Origin: Cystobacter ferrugineus
GTDB taxonomy: Bacteria > Myxococcota > Myxococcia > Myxococcales > Myxococcaceae
DNA length: 64,000 nucleotides
NCBI RefSeq assembly: GCF_001887355.1
Contig: NZ_MPIN01000004.1
Span: 891,989 to 955,988, forward strand
Reading direction: 5' to 3'
Part shown: in pieces, positions 25,159 through 34,648 of the stretch
How positions within the stretch are numbered: the stretch's first letter is position 1
How the letters are laid out: every line of letters begins with the position of its first letter
The notes under the pieces: generated by a model
The model's input: only the letters and a program-made list of their open reading frames with translations
Told to the model about the DNA's origin: nothing
The model's database searches: none
Made by a program: the position numbers and the translations under genes

Positions 25159-27141
25159 CTACCGTGGCTCCGTGTCCGGCGGCACATCCAGCGCGGGGTT
25201 CTGGGTGAAGAAGCCAAAGGGGGCGATGCTGAAGCCCACGCTCGTGCGGGGCATGACCGGCCACTCCTCCGGGCGCGGGATGTGGACATGGTTCAGCGTG
25301 TACCAGAGGACCACGTCGCTGTTCTCGAGCGGCTCGCCATTGGCATAGCCGGGCAGGCCCGTGCTCTCCGAGCTCTGCACCGGGTAGGCGCCCGACGCGT
25401 ACTTCTCTTCATCCCTCTGGCGCGTCAGCCAGAGCGCCTTGTGGGCGAACCCCGTGCGCCGCTGGATGCTCGAATCCGGCTGAGCGAACAGCACGTCACT
25501 CGCTCCCGGTAGCAATACATAACCCGGGTGCTCACCGAGGCTGTTGGTCTCATTCGGGTTCACCACCCTCCATTGGTGGCCGTGGCTTCCTCCCTCGCGC
25601 CCGCCCTCCGCGGTCATCAGCGCCTTCTCCACGATGAAGGCGTTGCCCAGGGGGTTGTCCGCGCCTGTCGGGAGTGCGCTGAGGTGGGTCTCGTAGATGC
25701 TGTTCGCCGGGCCATCCACGTCGAAGTCCAACCGGTAGCTCAGCATGTGCTCATGCAGGATGGCGACTGTCCCGGGCGCGACCTTGGTGCCATGGGGGCT
25801 CGACTCGCTTCCCTTGGCCAGCATGATGCCGGTCAGATCCACCTGGGCCTCCAGGGTTCCGTCCTGGTGGAAGATCCACCGGAACACGTAGTCGTAGTTG
25901 CCGACGGTGGCCGAGTGCAGGATGACCAGGCTTCGCGACCGGCGAACCTCCGCCTCGCCCTCGTCGTTGACGTGCTTCCAGAGGATGCCGTCATCCACCT
26001 CATGGAGCGCGACGGCGCGCGGGAGGGTGTAGGGCTGGCCATTGCTGTCGGCCAGGACCGCGTCGAAGAGCGTGCTGTGGCTCGGAACGTCCCTGCCCGG
26101 TTCGAGGCTCACGGAGAGCACCCCCAGGTTGTACTCCCCCATGTCGAGCGCGTTGCGCCAGCTCCATTGGGGATCCGGGTCGCCGTACATCGCCGCGGTC
26201 TCCGCGATCGAGGCCTTGTAGAGGATCGGACGGACGCGGCCCCCATCCTCATACCCGACCTGGTAGAGGACGAGCCCCTCGCGTGGCAGGAAGCCCCAGC
26301 GGAACTGCCACTTCTGCCACTTCACCAGGTGCCCCTCGGTGACGAAGCTCGGACCCTCCGGCTGGCTGACGGTGAGGGGCTTGGGCGGCTCACGAACCGA
26401 GGGCAGCAGCTCCCTTTCGTACGCGGCCCCTGGAGGGATGGGAGCGCCCCCCAGGCGCTCGACGCGGACCACCCGCCGCGTGTTGAGGTCGACGAGGGCG
26501 ACGAGCCCCTCGACAGGTCTCGAATAGGCGTTCTTCACCCCATCCCTGGCGAACGTCAGTGCACGGACGAGCCGGGCCCCATCGGGCGTCGTTCCACCGT
26601 ATCCCCATACGTCGATGTGGGCGTTGTCGGGCTGCTGGACTCCCCGCTGGGCCGCCAGCGCGCGCCAGGTGGGATCGGCCTTCACGGCCTCCTCGGCGAG
26701 CGCGTAGTCATCGAGCATGTAGTTGGCTTGAACGCCGGGTTTCGGCTGCCAGCTCAGGATGGATTTGCCGAGCACATCGACGACGACCTCGGAGGTGAGG
26801 TTGGCGGCCTTGTCGAGCATGATCGCCAGGGCCTCGCGGCGCACCGGGGTTCCGTCCGAGCCGAGCACGAAGCTCTTCGGCGGCTCGTGGAGGGTGACCA
26901 GCGCGAACCGCAGGTTGTCATTCCAGCGGGCATCGGACTTGAGGAGGGCCGCCACCGTTTCGAGCTCGTCCTGGGTCAGGGAGTCCAGCAGGTGTCTGGC
27001 ACCCTCCACTCGAGGCCTCGTTTCCAACTGGCGTGTCGCTGCGCGCTCCTTCGTCGTGCAGCCGAGAGGCGGGACGGTGAGCATCAGGGTCAAGGTGAGG
27101 ACAACGGACTTTCCGAGGGGGCGTCCACTCGCGGACTGCAT
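25159..27141 (-). CDS. Copper amine oxidase, predicted lipoprotein
   Basis: A 660-residue protein with an N-terminal lipoprotein signal (lipobox PPLGC, Cys near 28). The catalytic core is complete: Tyr416 in VGNYDYVFRW is the residue converted to the topaquinone cofactor, Asp333 in NALDMGEYNLG is the catalytic base, and His463, His465 (HEHML) and His567 (FAHKAL) are the copper ligands. It would oxidise primary amines to aldehydes with release of ammonia and peroxide, outside the inner membrane. The ATG start has GGAGGA five bases upstream. Most bacterial members are soluble periplasmic proteins, so a lipid anchor is less usual. Confidence 0.92.
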   Translation of the reverse strand: MQSASGRPLGKSVVLTLTLMLTVPPLGCTTKERAATRQLETRPRVEGARHLLDSLTQDELETVAALLKSDARWNDNLRFALVTLHEPPKSFVLGSDGTPVRREALAIMLDKAANLTSEVVVDVLGKSILSWQPKPGVQANYMLDDYALAEEAVKADPTWRALAAQRGVQQPDNAHIDVWGYGGTTPDGARLVRALTFARDGVKNAYSRPVEGLVALVDLNTRRVVRVERLGGAPIPPGAAYERELLPSVREPPKPLTVSQPEGPSFVTEGHLVKWQKWQFRWGFLPREGLVLYQVGYEDGGRVRPILYKASIAETAAMYGDPDPQWSWRNALDMGEYNLGVLSVSLEPGRDVPSHSTLFDAVLADSNGQPYTLPRAVALHEVDDGILWKHVNDEGEAEVRRSRSLVILHSATVGNYDYVFRWIFHQDGTLEAQVDLTGIMLAKGSESSPHGTKVAPGTVAILHEHMLSYRLDFDVDGPANSIYETHLSALPTGADNPLGNAFIVEKALMTAEGGREGGSHGHQWRVVNPNETNSLGEHPGYVLLPGASDVLFAQPDSSIQRRTGFAHKALWLTRQRDEEKYASGAYPVQSSESTGLPGYANGEPLENSDVVLWYTLNHVHIPRPEEWPVMPRTSVGFSIAPFGFFTQNPALDVPPDTEPR

Positions 27142-27316
27142 GATTCCTCCGAGGCCCGGAGAGGAGGAGACGTGAGTACGAAGGCGAAAGGTCCATCCGA
27201 GCGCGTCGCGAACCTGGGAATGCGAGGGCGGCCCGGCAATCCGTGCGCGAGTCGCAGCGGGCCGCGTCTGGTCAGTGCTCCCCGGAGGTTGATCGTCCCG
27301 AGGGGATGCCCCTTGG

Positions 27317-30121
27317 TTACGTCACCGTCGCGCGCCGGGGCAGTCGTGGGGCGAGCCGCGGACCGGAGCCCTGTTCGTGCCGTGCGTGTCGCGAACGCCA
27401 CGCCTTCTCCACGCTGATGACGGGCAGGATGAGGGCCCCCACCAGCGCGCACAACCCGAGCGCCTCGAGCTTCAGCGGCGCGCTGTTGAACACCGCCTGC
27501 ATGAAGGGCAGGTAGATGAAGCCGAGTTGCAGCAGCACCAGCACCCCGATGCCGAGATAGACGAAGGGGTTGCTGAAGACGCCAATGCGCAGGAAGGAGT
27601 CGCGCAGGGAGCGGCAGTTCAGCAGGTAGAAGATCTGGAACATGATGACCGTGGTGACGGCCATGGTCTGCGCCTCGCGGACGGCCACCTCGTGGCCCGA
27701 GCGCGCGGCTTCGGTGTGGTACTCCCAGAGGAAGAGCCCGATGGCTCCCGCGCACATCAGCACCGCCACCAGCAGGGTGCGCATGACGACGAAGCCGCTG
27801 AGCACGGGCGCGTCCGGGTGGCGTGGTGGGCGCTTCATCACATCCGGCTCCCGGGCCTCGAAGGCCAGCGGGAGCGCGAGCGCCACCGTGGCCACCAGGT
27901 TGATCCACAGGAGCTGCGTGGGGAGCATGGCCAGCAGGGGCTCTCGTGCGCCGGCGACGTGGAGGATGGGGAAGAAGGCCACGCCGACGATGAGGATGAG
28001 GGCCAGTCCCAGGTTGGTGGGCAGCACGAAGGCGAGCGACTTGATGAGGTTGTCGTAGACGCGCCGTCCCTCCTCCACCGCGGCGGCGATGGAGGCGAAG
28101 TTGTCGTCCGTGAGGATGATGTCCGCGGACTCCTTGGACACGGCCGTGCCGGTGATGCCCATGGCCACGCCGATGTTGGCCTGCTTGAGCGCGGGGGCGT
28201 CGTTGACGCCGTCCCCCGTCATGGCCACCACCTGCCCCTCGTGCTGGAGGGCGCGCACCAGCCGCAGCTTGTGCTCGGGCGCCACGCGGGCGAACACGTT
28301 GGAGGACCTGGCCGTTTCGCGCAGCCGTGCGTCGTCCAGCTCCGCCAGTTGCGCGCCCGTCACCGCTCGCTCCTCCCCGAGGAGGCCGAGCCGCGCGCCA
28401 ATGGCTTCCGCCGTCCTCGCGTGGTCGCCGGTGATCATCTTCACGGTAATGCCCGCCGCATGGCAGGCCTTCACCGCGCGGATGGCCTCCTCGCGCGGCG
28501 GGTCGATCATCCCTTCGAGCCCCAGGAGCTGGAAGCCGCCAGCCACGTCCTCGGGCTGGACACGGTCCCGCGAGGCCGGAAAGGCCCTGCTCGCCACGGC
28601 CAGCACGCGCATGCCCCGCGAGGCGAGACGATCCACCTCGGCGTGAACCGTGCCGGCGTCGAAGCCGTCGCGCGGCTCGCAGCGGCGCAGCACCACCTCG
28701 GGTGCGCCCTTGAGGAGGAGCTGCCGGCCACCCTGCCCATCCTCGTGGAGCGTGGCCATGAACTGGTTTTCGGACTCGAAGGGGATGGCGTCCACGCGGG
28801 GCTGGCGGGCGCGCCATTCCACCACCTTCAAGCCGGCCTTGTGCGCCGCGACGAGGAGCGCGCCCTCGGTGGGATCGCCCGTCAGCTCCCAGGAGCCGTG
28901 ATTCGCGTGGACCGAGGCGTCATTGCAGAGGGCACCCGCCACGAGCAACTCGCGGACGTCCTCGGGCGGGGCGTCGAGCGCCTGCTCGCCGCGACGCAGC
29001 TCGCCGTGGGGGGCGTAGCCCACCCCTGAGAGGGAGTAGGCGCCCGAGGGAGTCCACAGCGCCTGCACTGTCATCTCGTTGCGGGTGAGGGTGCCTGTCT
29101 TGTCGGAGCAGATGACGGTGGTGCTGCCCAGCGTCTCCACGGCGGGCAGCTTGCGGATGATGGCGCGGCGGGCGGCCATGTACTGGACACCCACGGCGAG
29201 GGCGATGGTGACGATGGCGGGCAGCCCCTCGGGGATGGCGGCCACGGCCAGCGTGAGGGCCGCCAGGAGCGACTCGGCCACGCCGTAGCCGCGCAGCAGG
29301 CCCACACCCAGCAGGACGGCGGAGATGACGAGGATTCCCAGGGTGAGATAGCGACCGATGGTGGCGAGCGCCTTCGTCAGCGGGGTTTGCAGGTCCACCG
29401 CCTCGCTCAGCAGTTGGGAGATACGGCCGAGCTCGGTGGCGCCACCGGTGGCCACCACCACCGCGGTGCCCGTGCCGGAGGTGACGTGCGTACCCCCGAA
29501 GGCCATGCTCGTCCGGTCCCCGATACCCGCGCTCGCCGCGACGGGGGCCAGGCTCTTCTCCGAGGGAACGGACTCGCCCGTGAGTGCCGCCTCCTCCACC
29601 TGGAGGTTGCGCCCGGCGAGCAGCCGCACGTCCGCGGGCACCTTGTCCCCCGAGGCCAGCAGCACCACGTCCCCGGGCACGAGCTCGGAGGAGGGGACGG
29701 TGACCTTGTCTCCCCCGCGCAGCACGGTGGCGTTCTCCGGCACCATCCGCGTGAGCGCCTCGATGGCCTTGCCCGCGCGGAACTCCTGCACGAAGCCGAT
29801 GAGCGTGTTGAGCACCACCACCGCGAGCACGATGAGCCCGTCGGTCACCTTGCCCAGGGTGATGGCCAGGCCAGCCGAGGCGAGCAGCACCCAGATGAGG
29901 GGGTTGTTCACCTGGCGCCACAGCAGGGTGAGCCAGCTCTCTCCGGAGACGCGTTGCAGCACGTTGGGGCCGTGGCGCTCGAGCCGGTCACGCGCCTCGG
30001 CTTCGGAGAGTCCTTCCGGGTGGCTCTGGAGGGAAGCGAGCACCTCCTCGGGCGGCAGCGTGTGCCACGGTGTGCCCTGGGGGGCGACCTCGGTTGGTGG
30101 GTGGATCTGGGGCGGGTTCAT
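27317..30121 (-). CDS. P-type cation-transporting ATPase (type IIA, Ca2+-ATPase-like)
   Basis: A 934-residue membrane pump. It has an N-terminal cytoplasmic domain (TPWHTLPPEEVLASL), an actuator motif LTGESVPSEK, PEGLPAIVTIAL in M4 (the ion-site motif of the Ca2+/Na+ class), CSDKTGTLT with phospho-acceptor Asp340, and MITGDHARTA and MTGDGVNDAPALKQ in the P domain. The C-terminal membrane block of about six segments is complete. The PEGL motif and full-length C-terminus point to Ca2+ or related cation efflux rather than copper or zinc, since no N-terminal metal-binding domain or CPC motif is present. The ATG is preceded by GAGGA. It is divergent from a lipoprotein hydrolase gene across 280 bases containing repeats. 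Confidence 0.92.
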   Translation of the reverse strand: MNPPQIHPPTEVAPQGTPWHTLPPEEVLASLQSHPEGLSEAEARDRLERHGPNVLQRVSGESWLTLLWRQVNNPLIWVLLASAGLAITLGKVTDGLIVLAVVVLNTLIGFVQEFRAGKAIEALTRMVPENATVLRGGDKVTVPSSELVPGDVVLLASGDKVPADVRLLAGRNLQVEEAALTGESVPSEKSLAPVAASAGIGDRTSMAFGGTHVTSGTGTAVVVATGGATELGRISQLLSEAVDLQTPLTKALATIGRYLTLGILVISAVLLGVGLLRGYGVAESLLAALTLAVAAIPEGLPAIVTIALAVGVQYMAARRAIIRKLPAVETLGSTTVICSDKTGTLTRNEMTVQALWTPSGAYSLSGVGYAPHGELRRGEQALDAPPEDVRELLVAGALCNDASVHANHGSWELTGDPTEGALLVAAHKAGLKVVEWRARQPRVDAIPFESENQFMATLHEDGQGGRQLLLKGAPEVVLRRCEPRDGFDAGTVHAEVDRLASRGMRVLAVASRAFPASRDRVQPEDVAGGFQLLGLEGMIDPPREEAIRAVKACHAAGITVKMITGDHARTAEAIGARLGLLGEERAVTGAQLAELDDARLRETARSSNVFARVAPEHKLRLVRALQHEGQVVAMTGDGVNDAPALKQANIGVAMGITGTAVSKESADIILTDDNFASIAAAVEEGRRVYDNLIKSLAFVLPTNLGLALILIVGVAFFPILHVAGAREPLLAMLPTQLLWINLVATVALALPLAFEAREPDVMKRPPRHPDAPVLSGFVVMRTLLVAVLMCAGAIGLFLWEYHTEAARSGHEVAVREAQTMAVTTVIMFQIFYLLNCRSLRDSFLRIGVFSNPFVYLGIGVLVLLQLGFIYLPFMQAVFNSAPLKLEALGLCALVGALILPVISVEKAWRSRHARHEQGSGPRLAPRLPRRATVT

Positions 30122-30164
30122 GGCGCATTCCTCGCGAATCAATCTGGAGAGCGCGTTCCCCCTC

Positions 30165-30215
30165 GGCCAAGAGAAAATCCGACCCTGACGCTTCGAGAAA
30201 ATCGGAGCCTTGGCC
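30165..30215. promoter_or_regulatory. Repeat-rich putative regulatory site upstream of P-type ATPase
   Basis: GAGAAAATC occurs twice (30171-30179 and 30195-30203, 24 bases apart), and the pair is enclosed by the inverted arms GGCCAAG (30165-30171) and CTTGGCC (30209-30215). The segment begins 44 bases upstream of the ATPase start in a divergent gap. Two direct half-sites about two helical turns apart suggest a regulator-binding site. Not tested. Confidence 0.35.
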
Positions 30216-30402
30216 AGTGCCCGCTCAACTCGTGGCTCTGGGGTTCTTCCCGGCTGCTCAACAGTTCCCAACCTGGAGTGTGCGGAACGATGCCTCACAA
30301 GCGCGTATCGCCCCGTGGGGTGACAATCCTCGAGGCGTGCTGGCGCTACAGCGGTTGTTCCCTGGCTCCCTCCATGAAGTCAGGGAAAGGGACGGAAGAG
30401 GC

Positions 30403-31707
30403 ATGTTTCAAGAAAGTGGGTTTTTTGGGAGTTGGAGCAGGTGTTCGCTTCTCGTGCGGTTCTCCGCCCTCTGCTTGATGATGGGGGCGCTGTTGGGGGT
30501 GGGCTGCGACATGCCTTCGCAGCCGGGTCTGCCCCATGGACCGGGACAAGGAGATGAGTCTGTTCCTGGAAGTGGCTCTGGCTCCGGGTCGGGTGGCTGT
30601 GCGGGGCAGTCGTTGTCGGCGACTCCAGCGACCCTGAAGGGATTCGGCTCCCGTGGCCCGTATGGGTTCGCCACGCGGGATCTGGTCTTCGTGGACAACT
30701 CGCGCCCGACGGCCCCCAACCGGAGCTTCCCGGGGGCGCCGCAGCGGACGCTGCCGACGCGCATCTACTACCCCGTGTGCCCTCCGGACACGAGCGCCTC
30801 GCCGCCTCCCGACGGCCTCATTCCCGTGGCGGGCGGGGGGCCCTTCCCGCTGCTGGCGTACGCGCATGGTCTCACCAGTCTCGGGGATACGACCCGCTTC
30901 GTGACCGAGCACCTGGCGACGCATGGCTACATCATCGTCGCACCACTGTTCCCCCTCACCAATGGGAACGCGCCGGGCGGGCCGACGTTCGAGGACTACG
31001 CCAACCAGCCGGCGGACCTGGCCTTCGTGATGCGTCAGGTGGCCCAACTCACGGGCACGAACGCGGACCTGGGGGCGGCGGTGGACACCCGGCGCCGGGC
31101 ACTGCTCGGCTTCTCCGCGGGCGGGACGACGGCGCTCATTGGCGCCTATCACCCCATCCTGGCGCTCGACGGCATCCAGTCCGCGGTGGCCCACTCTCCC
31201 GCCGTCACGTGCATCCTCGGGCCGGCCTTCTTCGCGCGACGTCTGCCCACACTCATCATCTCCGGCACCGCGAGCGAACTCACCCCCATCTCCGGGCCGG
31301 AGCGAGTCTTTTCCCTGGCACCGCCTCCGGTGATTCTGGTGGAACTGCTGGGTGGCACCCTCTCCGGCTTCATGAACCGGGAGGTGCCCTTCGTGGAGAA
31401 CACCGACACCCAGCAGTGTCAGGCGCTGCTGGATTCCGGGGCCACGGGAGCGGACGTCCTGAACAGCCGGTTCGCGGAGGACCTCCGGCGCGGCGCCGGC
31501 CCGGGCGTGATCGAACCGGTGGGCTGTACGCCCTTGTGCAGCCAGCGCTTCACCCAGACCATGGGGGCGACCCGGCAGTTGCTGCTCGTCCGGGCGGCGA
31601 CACTGGCGCACTTCGAGGCCACGCTGCGCAACCGCTGGGATGCGAAGTGGTTCCTGTCGGAGCAGCTCGAGGCGGAGCCGGACGTGGATGTCTTCGTGAA
31701 GAAGTGA
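30403..31707 (+). CDS. Alpha/beta-hydrolase lipoprotein (chlorophyllase/PAF-acetylhydrolase-like)
   Basis: A 434-residue protein starting at the ATG with GGAAGAG just upstream. An Arg-containing N-terminus and hydrophobic run (LCLMMGALLGVGC) end in lipobox LGVGC. A Gly/Ser linker follows, then the hydrolase. PLLAYAHGLTSLGD supplies the oxyanion strand, GFSAGG carries nucleophile Ser238, and a candidate catalytic His lies in TLAHFEATL near the C-terminus. The DGIQSAVAHSPA segment and overall layout are like platelet-activating-factor acetylhydrolase or dienelactone-hydrolase relatives. It is likely an envelope-anchored esterase or lipase; the substrate is unknown. Confidence 0.82.
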   Translation: MFQESGFFGSWSRCSLLVRFSALCLMMGALLGVGCDMPSQPGLPHGPGQGDESVPGSGSGSGSGGCAGQSLSATPATLKGFGSRGPYGFATRDLVFVDNSRPTAPNRSFPGAPQRTLPTRIYYPVCPPDTSASPPPDGLIPVAGGGPFPLLAYAHGLTSLGDTTRFVTEHLATHGYIIVAPLFPLTNGNAPGGPTFEDYANQPADLAFVMRQVAQLTGTNADLGAAVDTRRRALLGFSAGGTTALIGAYHPILALDGIQSAVAHSPAVTCILGPAFFARRLPTLIISGTASELTPISGPERVFSLAPPPVILVELLGGTLSGFMNREVPFVENTDTQQCQALLDSGATGADVLNSRFAEDLRRGAGPGVIEPVGCTPLCSQRFTQTMGATRQLLLVRAATLAHFEATLRNRWDAKWFLSEQLEAEPDVDVFVKK

Positions 31708-31734
31708 GCCGCGCGAGAGCCGGTCGGCGGCCGC

Positions 31735-32883
31735 TCAATCCTCGCCGATCGTGTTCTCGATGTGGTGCCAGGGCCCGTACCTGGAGACGCTGGCTCGCAC
31801 CGTGCGGCTTTGGGTCCAGGGGGGATCCACGGGGAGGAGGGTCCACGTCGTCGTGATGCCTCTCACCTCCCGGGAGGCCGTCCCCGTCACGAGGTTCTCG
31901 TGCTCGTCCGTGGACAACGAAAAGCCCTCCTCGGTGGACAGGCGGAGGGTGAAGCCCTGGGGGGCTGGCGGGATGTCCTCCTGTTTGCCCAGACGACCCG
32001 TGGCCCGGACGGAACGCAGCAGGAACTTTCCCTCCACGCGTTGGACCGTGAGGATTTCCTCCGGCAGGAACGACGACGTGGTGGTCTTGTGGAGGGTGAG
32101 CAACCCTCCGTCGATGCCGACGATCTCGTACTGGTGCAGGTTGCGCAGGTTGTCCCAGTACAGCCAGCGCTCGCCCACCGCGAGACGCCTGGGGGCCCAG
32201 GCCAGCCACAACCCCAGCTCTCCCTCGCGGAGGACGCCGATCAGGAAGTCCGTCGAGTAGATGAAGAGCAGCGCACCCGGCTGCGGAGCGGGGCGGAGCT
32301 GATAGGAGACGCCGTCGACGGTCACCTGGCTGCTGGGGTTGGCGAAGGCGCTGGCGTTCGCCCACATCACGGGAAGGGAGGCGTCCGCGGAGTGCTCTCC
32401 AGGATTGATGAACCCGCCCAGCTCGGGTGAGGGGGGGGAGAAGGCCTCGAACGAGAGAACGATTCTCTCACCCTGGTGGGAGGTGAAGCGCAGCCGCATC
32501 GTTGGCAAGCCATTGCGCTCACCTTCCTCGTACTGCATGGGCCGGTAGAGCGTCTGCCGGCCGGTCAATACCGCGGCGCGCTCTCGAGCCATCTCCTTGT
32601 CGTTGATGAAGTCGATCTGGGTTCCATCGAGCTGCGAGATGATGGCCCGGAGCAGGGGAGGCTTTCCGGTTCGCCGGGTGACCATCACCTCGATGGCATC
32701 ATATTCGGGGTGATTGGCGAGCAGGGCGATCACCTGGACCTCGTGGCGATCAAAGGTGATGAGGAATGGCTGAACAACACTTTCCTCGTGCCTCGGGCCC
32801 GGGCGCTCGGCCGGGGCATTCGTCCCGACCAGTAGAAACGTGACCAACGCGACGAATGCGAACCTGTCTCGATAGAATCGCAT
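31735..32883 (-). CDS. Secreted protein of unknown function
   Basis: A 382-residue protein with a clear Sec signal (MRFYRDRFAFVALVTFLLVG, cleavage near APA). I do not recognise the family. The mature part is predicted beta-rich throughout with few cysteines and no obvious catalytic motif. It contains segments such as DAIEVMVTRRTG, RLRFTSHQGERIVLSF and ALLFIYSTDFLIGVLREG. Periplasmic or surface location is expected. It is convergent with the hydrolase lipoprotein gene (27 bases between stops) and divergent from the APH-fold gene. The upstream gap of 274 bases is unusually rich in palindromes. Confidence 0.7.
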   Translation of the reverse strand: MRFYRDRFAFVALVTFLLVGTNAPAERPGPRHEESVVQPFLITFDRHEVQVIALLANHPEYDAIEVMVTRRTGKPPLLRAIISQLDGTQIDFINDKEMARERAAVLTGRQTLYRPMQYEEGERNGLPTMRLRFTSHQGERIVLSFEAFSPPSPELGGFINPGEHSADASLPVMWANASAFANPSSQVTVDGVSYQLRPAPQPGALLFIYSTDFLIGVLREGELGLWLAWAPRRLAVGERWLYWDNLRNLHQYEIVGIDGGLLTLHKTTTSSFLPEEILTVQRVEGKFLLRSVRATGRLGKQEDIPPAPQGFTLRLSTEEGFSLSTDEHENLVTGTASREVRGITTTWTLLPVDPPWTQSRTVRASVSRYGPWHHIENTIGED

Positions 32884-32938
32884 GAGGCATCCCTCCCACT
32901 GCCGGCGCTCGCCAAATAGAGGGCGCCAATATACGGTC

Positions 32939-33053
32939 CTTCTCCTACATGGAGAAGCAACCCCGCGGATGCAGGGCATGAGAGAGCAAAAGACTTTTTC
33001 GAAACCCGGACAGAGGAGCGCTCCGTGGAGCGGGCAGGCTGCTCCCTGGAGCA
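32939..33053. promoter_or_regulatory. Palindrome cluster in divergent intergenic region
   Basis: Two near-identical 14-bp palindromes with the core GCTCC-N2-GGAGC lie at 33019-33032 and 33040-33053, with centres exactly 21 bp apart, so they fall on the same DNA face. A third dyad, CTTCTCC-N5-GGAGAAG, is at 32939-32957. The cluster lies between the secreted-protein gene (minus) and the APH-fold gene (plus). The paired arrangement is typical of two dimers of one regulator binding side by side. Confidence 0.45.
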
Positions 33054-33157
33054 GGGGCGTTGGCCACTGGAGACGCGGGGCCGCCGCCGGCTGCCATGGG
33101 CGCGAGCGCCGAGGCCATCGCGCACCATTGATCCTTGGAATAGGTTGACGGGCTACC

Positions 33158-34528
33158 ATGGGACTCTTCAAGCCCGTCCAGCTTCATCATGTTGCCATCC
33201 TCTCGCACCCCTCGGAGTCATGCGTGCTGGTCGTTCACTCCGAGGAGGGTCTCTCCCTGCCATCCTTCGTGGCCGAGGAGAGACACCCCGCGGAGGTGGG
33301 ACATGTGCTGCAGCGGCTCCAGGGACGGCTCGGCGTGCCCATGACGGTGCTGCGATGTCTGGGAAACTTCCCCAGCAAGGTGGGCGCGCCGCCCGACCGC
33401 ATATACGTCATGGAGAGTCACGGCCCGGCGTCGCTCCGCCCCAGTGAGGGCGAGTGGCTCGACATGACCGACCCGCGCGCGAGGGAACTGCCCCCCGTGC
33501 ACCAGCGGTTGATCAACTCCTGGCTGGAGCAGCGCGGCGCACCCCGTCGCGACGGGCGGGAGTGGAGTGCTCACGGCTGGTGGGACGAGGCCACCGCTTG
33601 GATCGCACGGGAGCTCCAGGTCGCGGGGTGGGGGAGCGTCCAGGAAATCGAGCAGCTTCGCACCTGGGAGTTCTCCTGTGTGCTGCGCATCCGCGCCGCG
33701 CGGGGAGAGTGCTTCTTCAAGGCGCTGCCCCACGCTCATGCCGCGGAACCCCGGCTGGTGCGCCGGCTCCAGCAAACGCATCCGTTGCTCATTCCCGAGG
33801 TGATCGCCACGGACCTGGAGCGCCGGTGGCTCCTGCTCGCGGCGGCCGGGGGCGAGCTGCTCGAGCGTGTCGCGGACCCCTCCACCTGGGAGGCCGCGGC
33901 GCGCGCGTATGCCGGGCTCCAGCGGCAGTGGGTCGGGCACGAGGCGCTGTTCTCGCTCGGTCTGAACCATCTGCCGCTCACGGCGCTCGAGCGGGAGTTC
34001 GACGCGCTCCTCGCGGACGACGCCGCCCTGCTCCTCGACACGCCCGAGGGGCTCACGCGCGCCCAGGTCGGGCGCCTCCGTGCCTGGGCCGAGGAGCTGA
34101 AGGGTTGCTGCCGCGAGTGGGCCTCGCTCGGGATTCCCGAGACGCTGGAGCACGGGGACCTGTGGCCCTCGAACATCTTCACCACCCCCTCGGGTCCGGT
34201 CTTCATCGACTGGACGGACGCGGCGATCGCGCCGCCGCTGCTCGGCGCGTGGATGCTGCTCGAGGGTCCCCAGCTCGAGGCGCTGCTGGGACGGGTTCCC
34301 GGCGCGCGTGAGCGCGTGAGGGAGGCCTATCTGCGGCCCTGGGCGGAGGAGTGGGGTCCTCGGACACTGGAGCGGGCCTTCGCACTGGCGCGGCGGATCG
34401 CGCCCGCGTTCCATGCGTGGAGATTCCACCGCGAGGTGCTCCCCCACCTGGAGTCGCGGGAGATAGGTGAGGTGCTGCCGTTCCTCCTCAAGAACCTGCT
34501 CGAGACAGAGCAGGGGCACGCCCTCTGA
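33158..34528 (+). CDS. APH-fold phosphotransferase with N-terminal Nudix-like segment
   Basis: A 456-residue cytosolic protein. The C-terminal 300 residues have the aminoglycoside-phosphotransferase/choline-kinase core: LEHGDLWPSNIF is the catalytic loop (HGDxxxxN), and VFIDWTDAAI carries the metal-binding Asp (IDW). The ATP-binding lobe (CVLRIRAARGECFFKA) has the usual Lys. Residues 1-110 (HHVAILSHPSESCVLVVHSEEGLSLPSF) resemble the first strands of a Nudix fold (xVLLVxxxxGxxLP), but no Nudix box (GX5EX7REUXEEXGU) follows, so any Nudix activity is unlikely. The substrate is unknown; resistance should not be assumed. The histidine kinase gene follows in the same direction after 120 bases. Confidence 0.78.
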   Translation: MGLFKPVQLHHVAILSHPSESCVLVVHSEEGLSLPSFVAEERHPAEVGHVLQRLQGRLGVPMTVLRCLGNFPSKVGAPPDRIYVMESHGPASLRPSEGEWLDMTDPRARELPPVHQRLINSWLEQRGAPRRDGREWSAHGWWDEATAWIARELQVAGWGSVQEIEQLRTWEFSCVLRIRAARGECFFKALPHAHAAEPRLVRRLQQTHPLLIPEVIATDLERRWLLLAAAGGELLERVADPSTWEAAARAYAGLQRQWVGHEALFSLGLNHLPLTALEREFDALLADDAALLLDTPEGLTRAQVGRLRAWAEELKGCCREWASLGIPETLEHGDLWPSNIFTTPSGPVFIDWTDAAIAPPLLGAWMLLEGPQLEALLGRVPGARERVREAYLRPWAEEWGPRTLERAFALARRIAPAFHAWRFHREVLPHLESREIGEVLPFLLKNLLETEQGHAL

Positions 34529-34648
34529 GCGCTGGCGTCAACCCTCCATGTGCCAGGCCGCGGCGAGCGGCTCGTGCGCTCCACCCTCCCGCTGCTCGCA
34601 ATCCCTCCCAGGTGGGTGTTGTTTCTCCTTTCAGGAGAGGCTGTATCG

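Noticed and set aside
33158..34528. APH-fold gene as an aminoglycoside-resistance gene
   Set aside because: Only the general kinase core is recognisable; no resistance-specific features or mobile context were seen.
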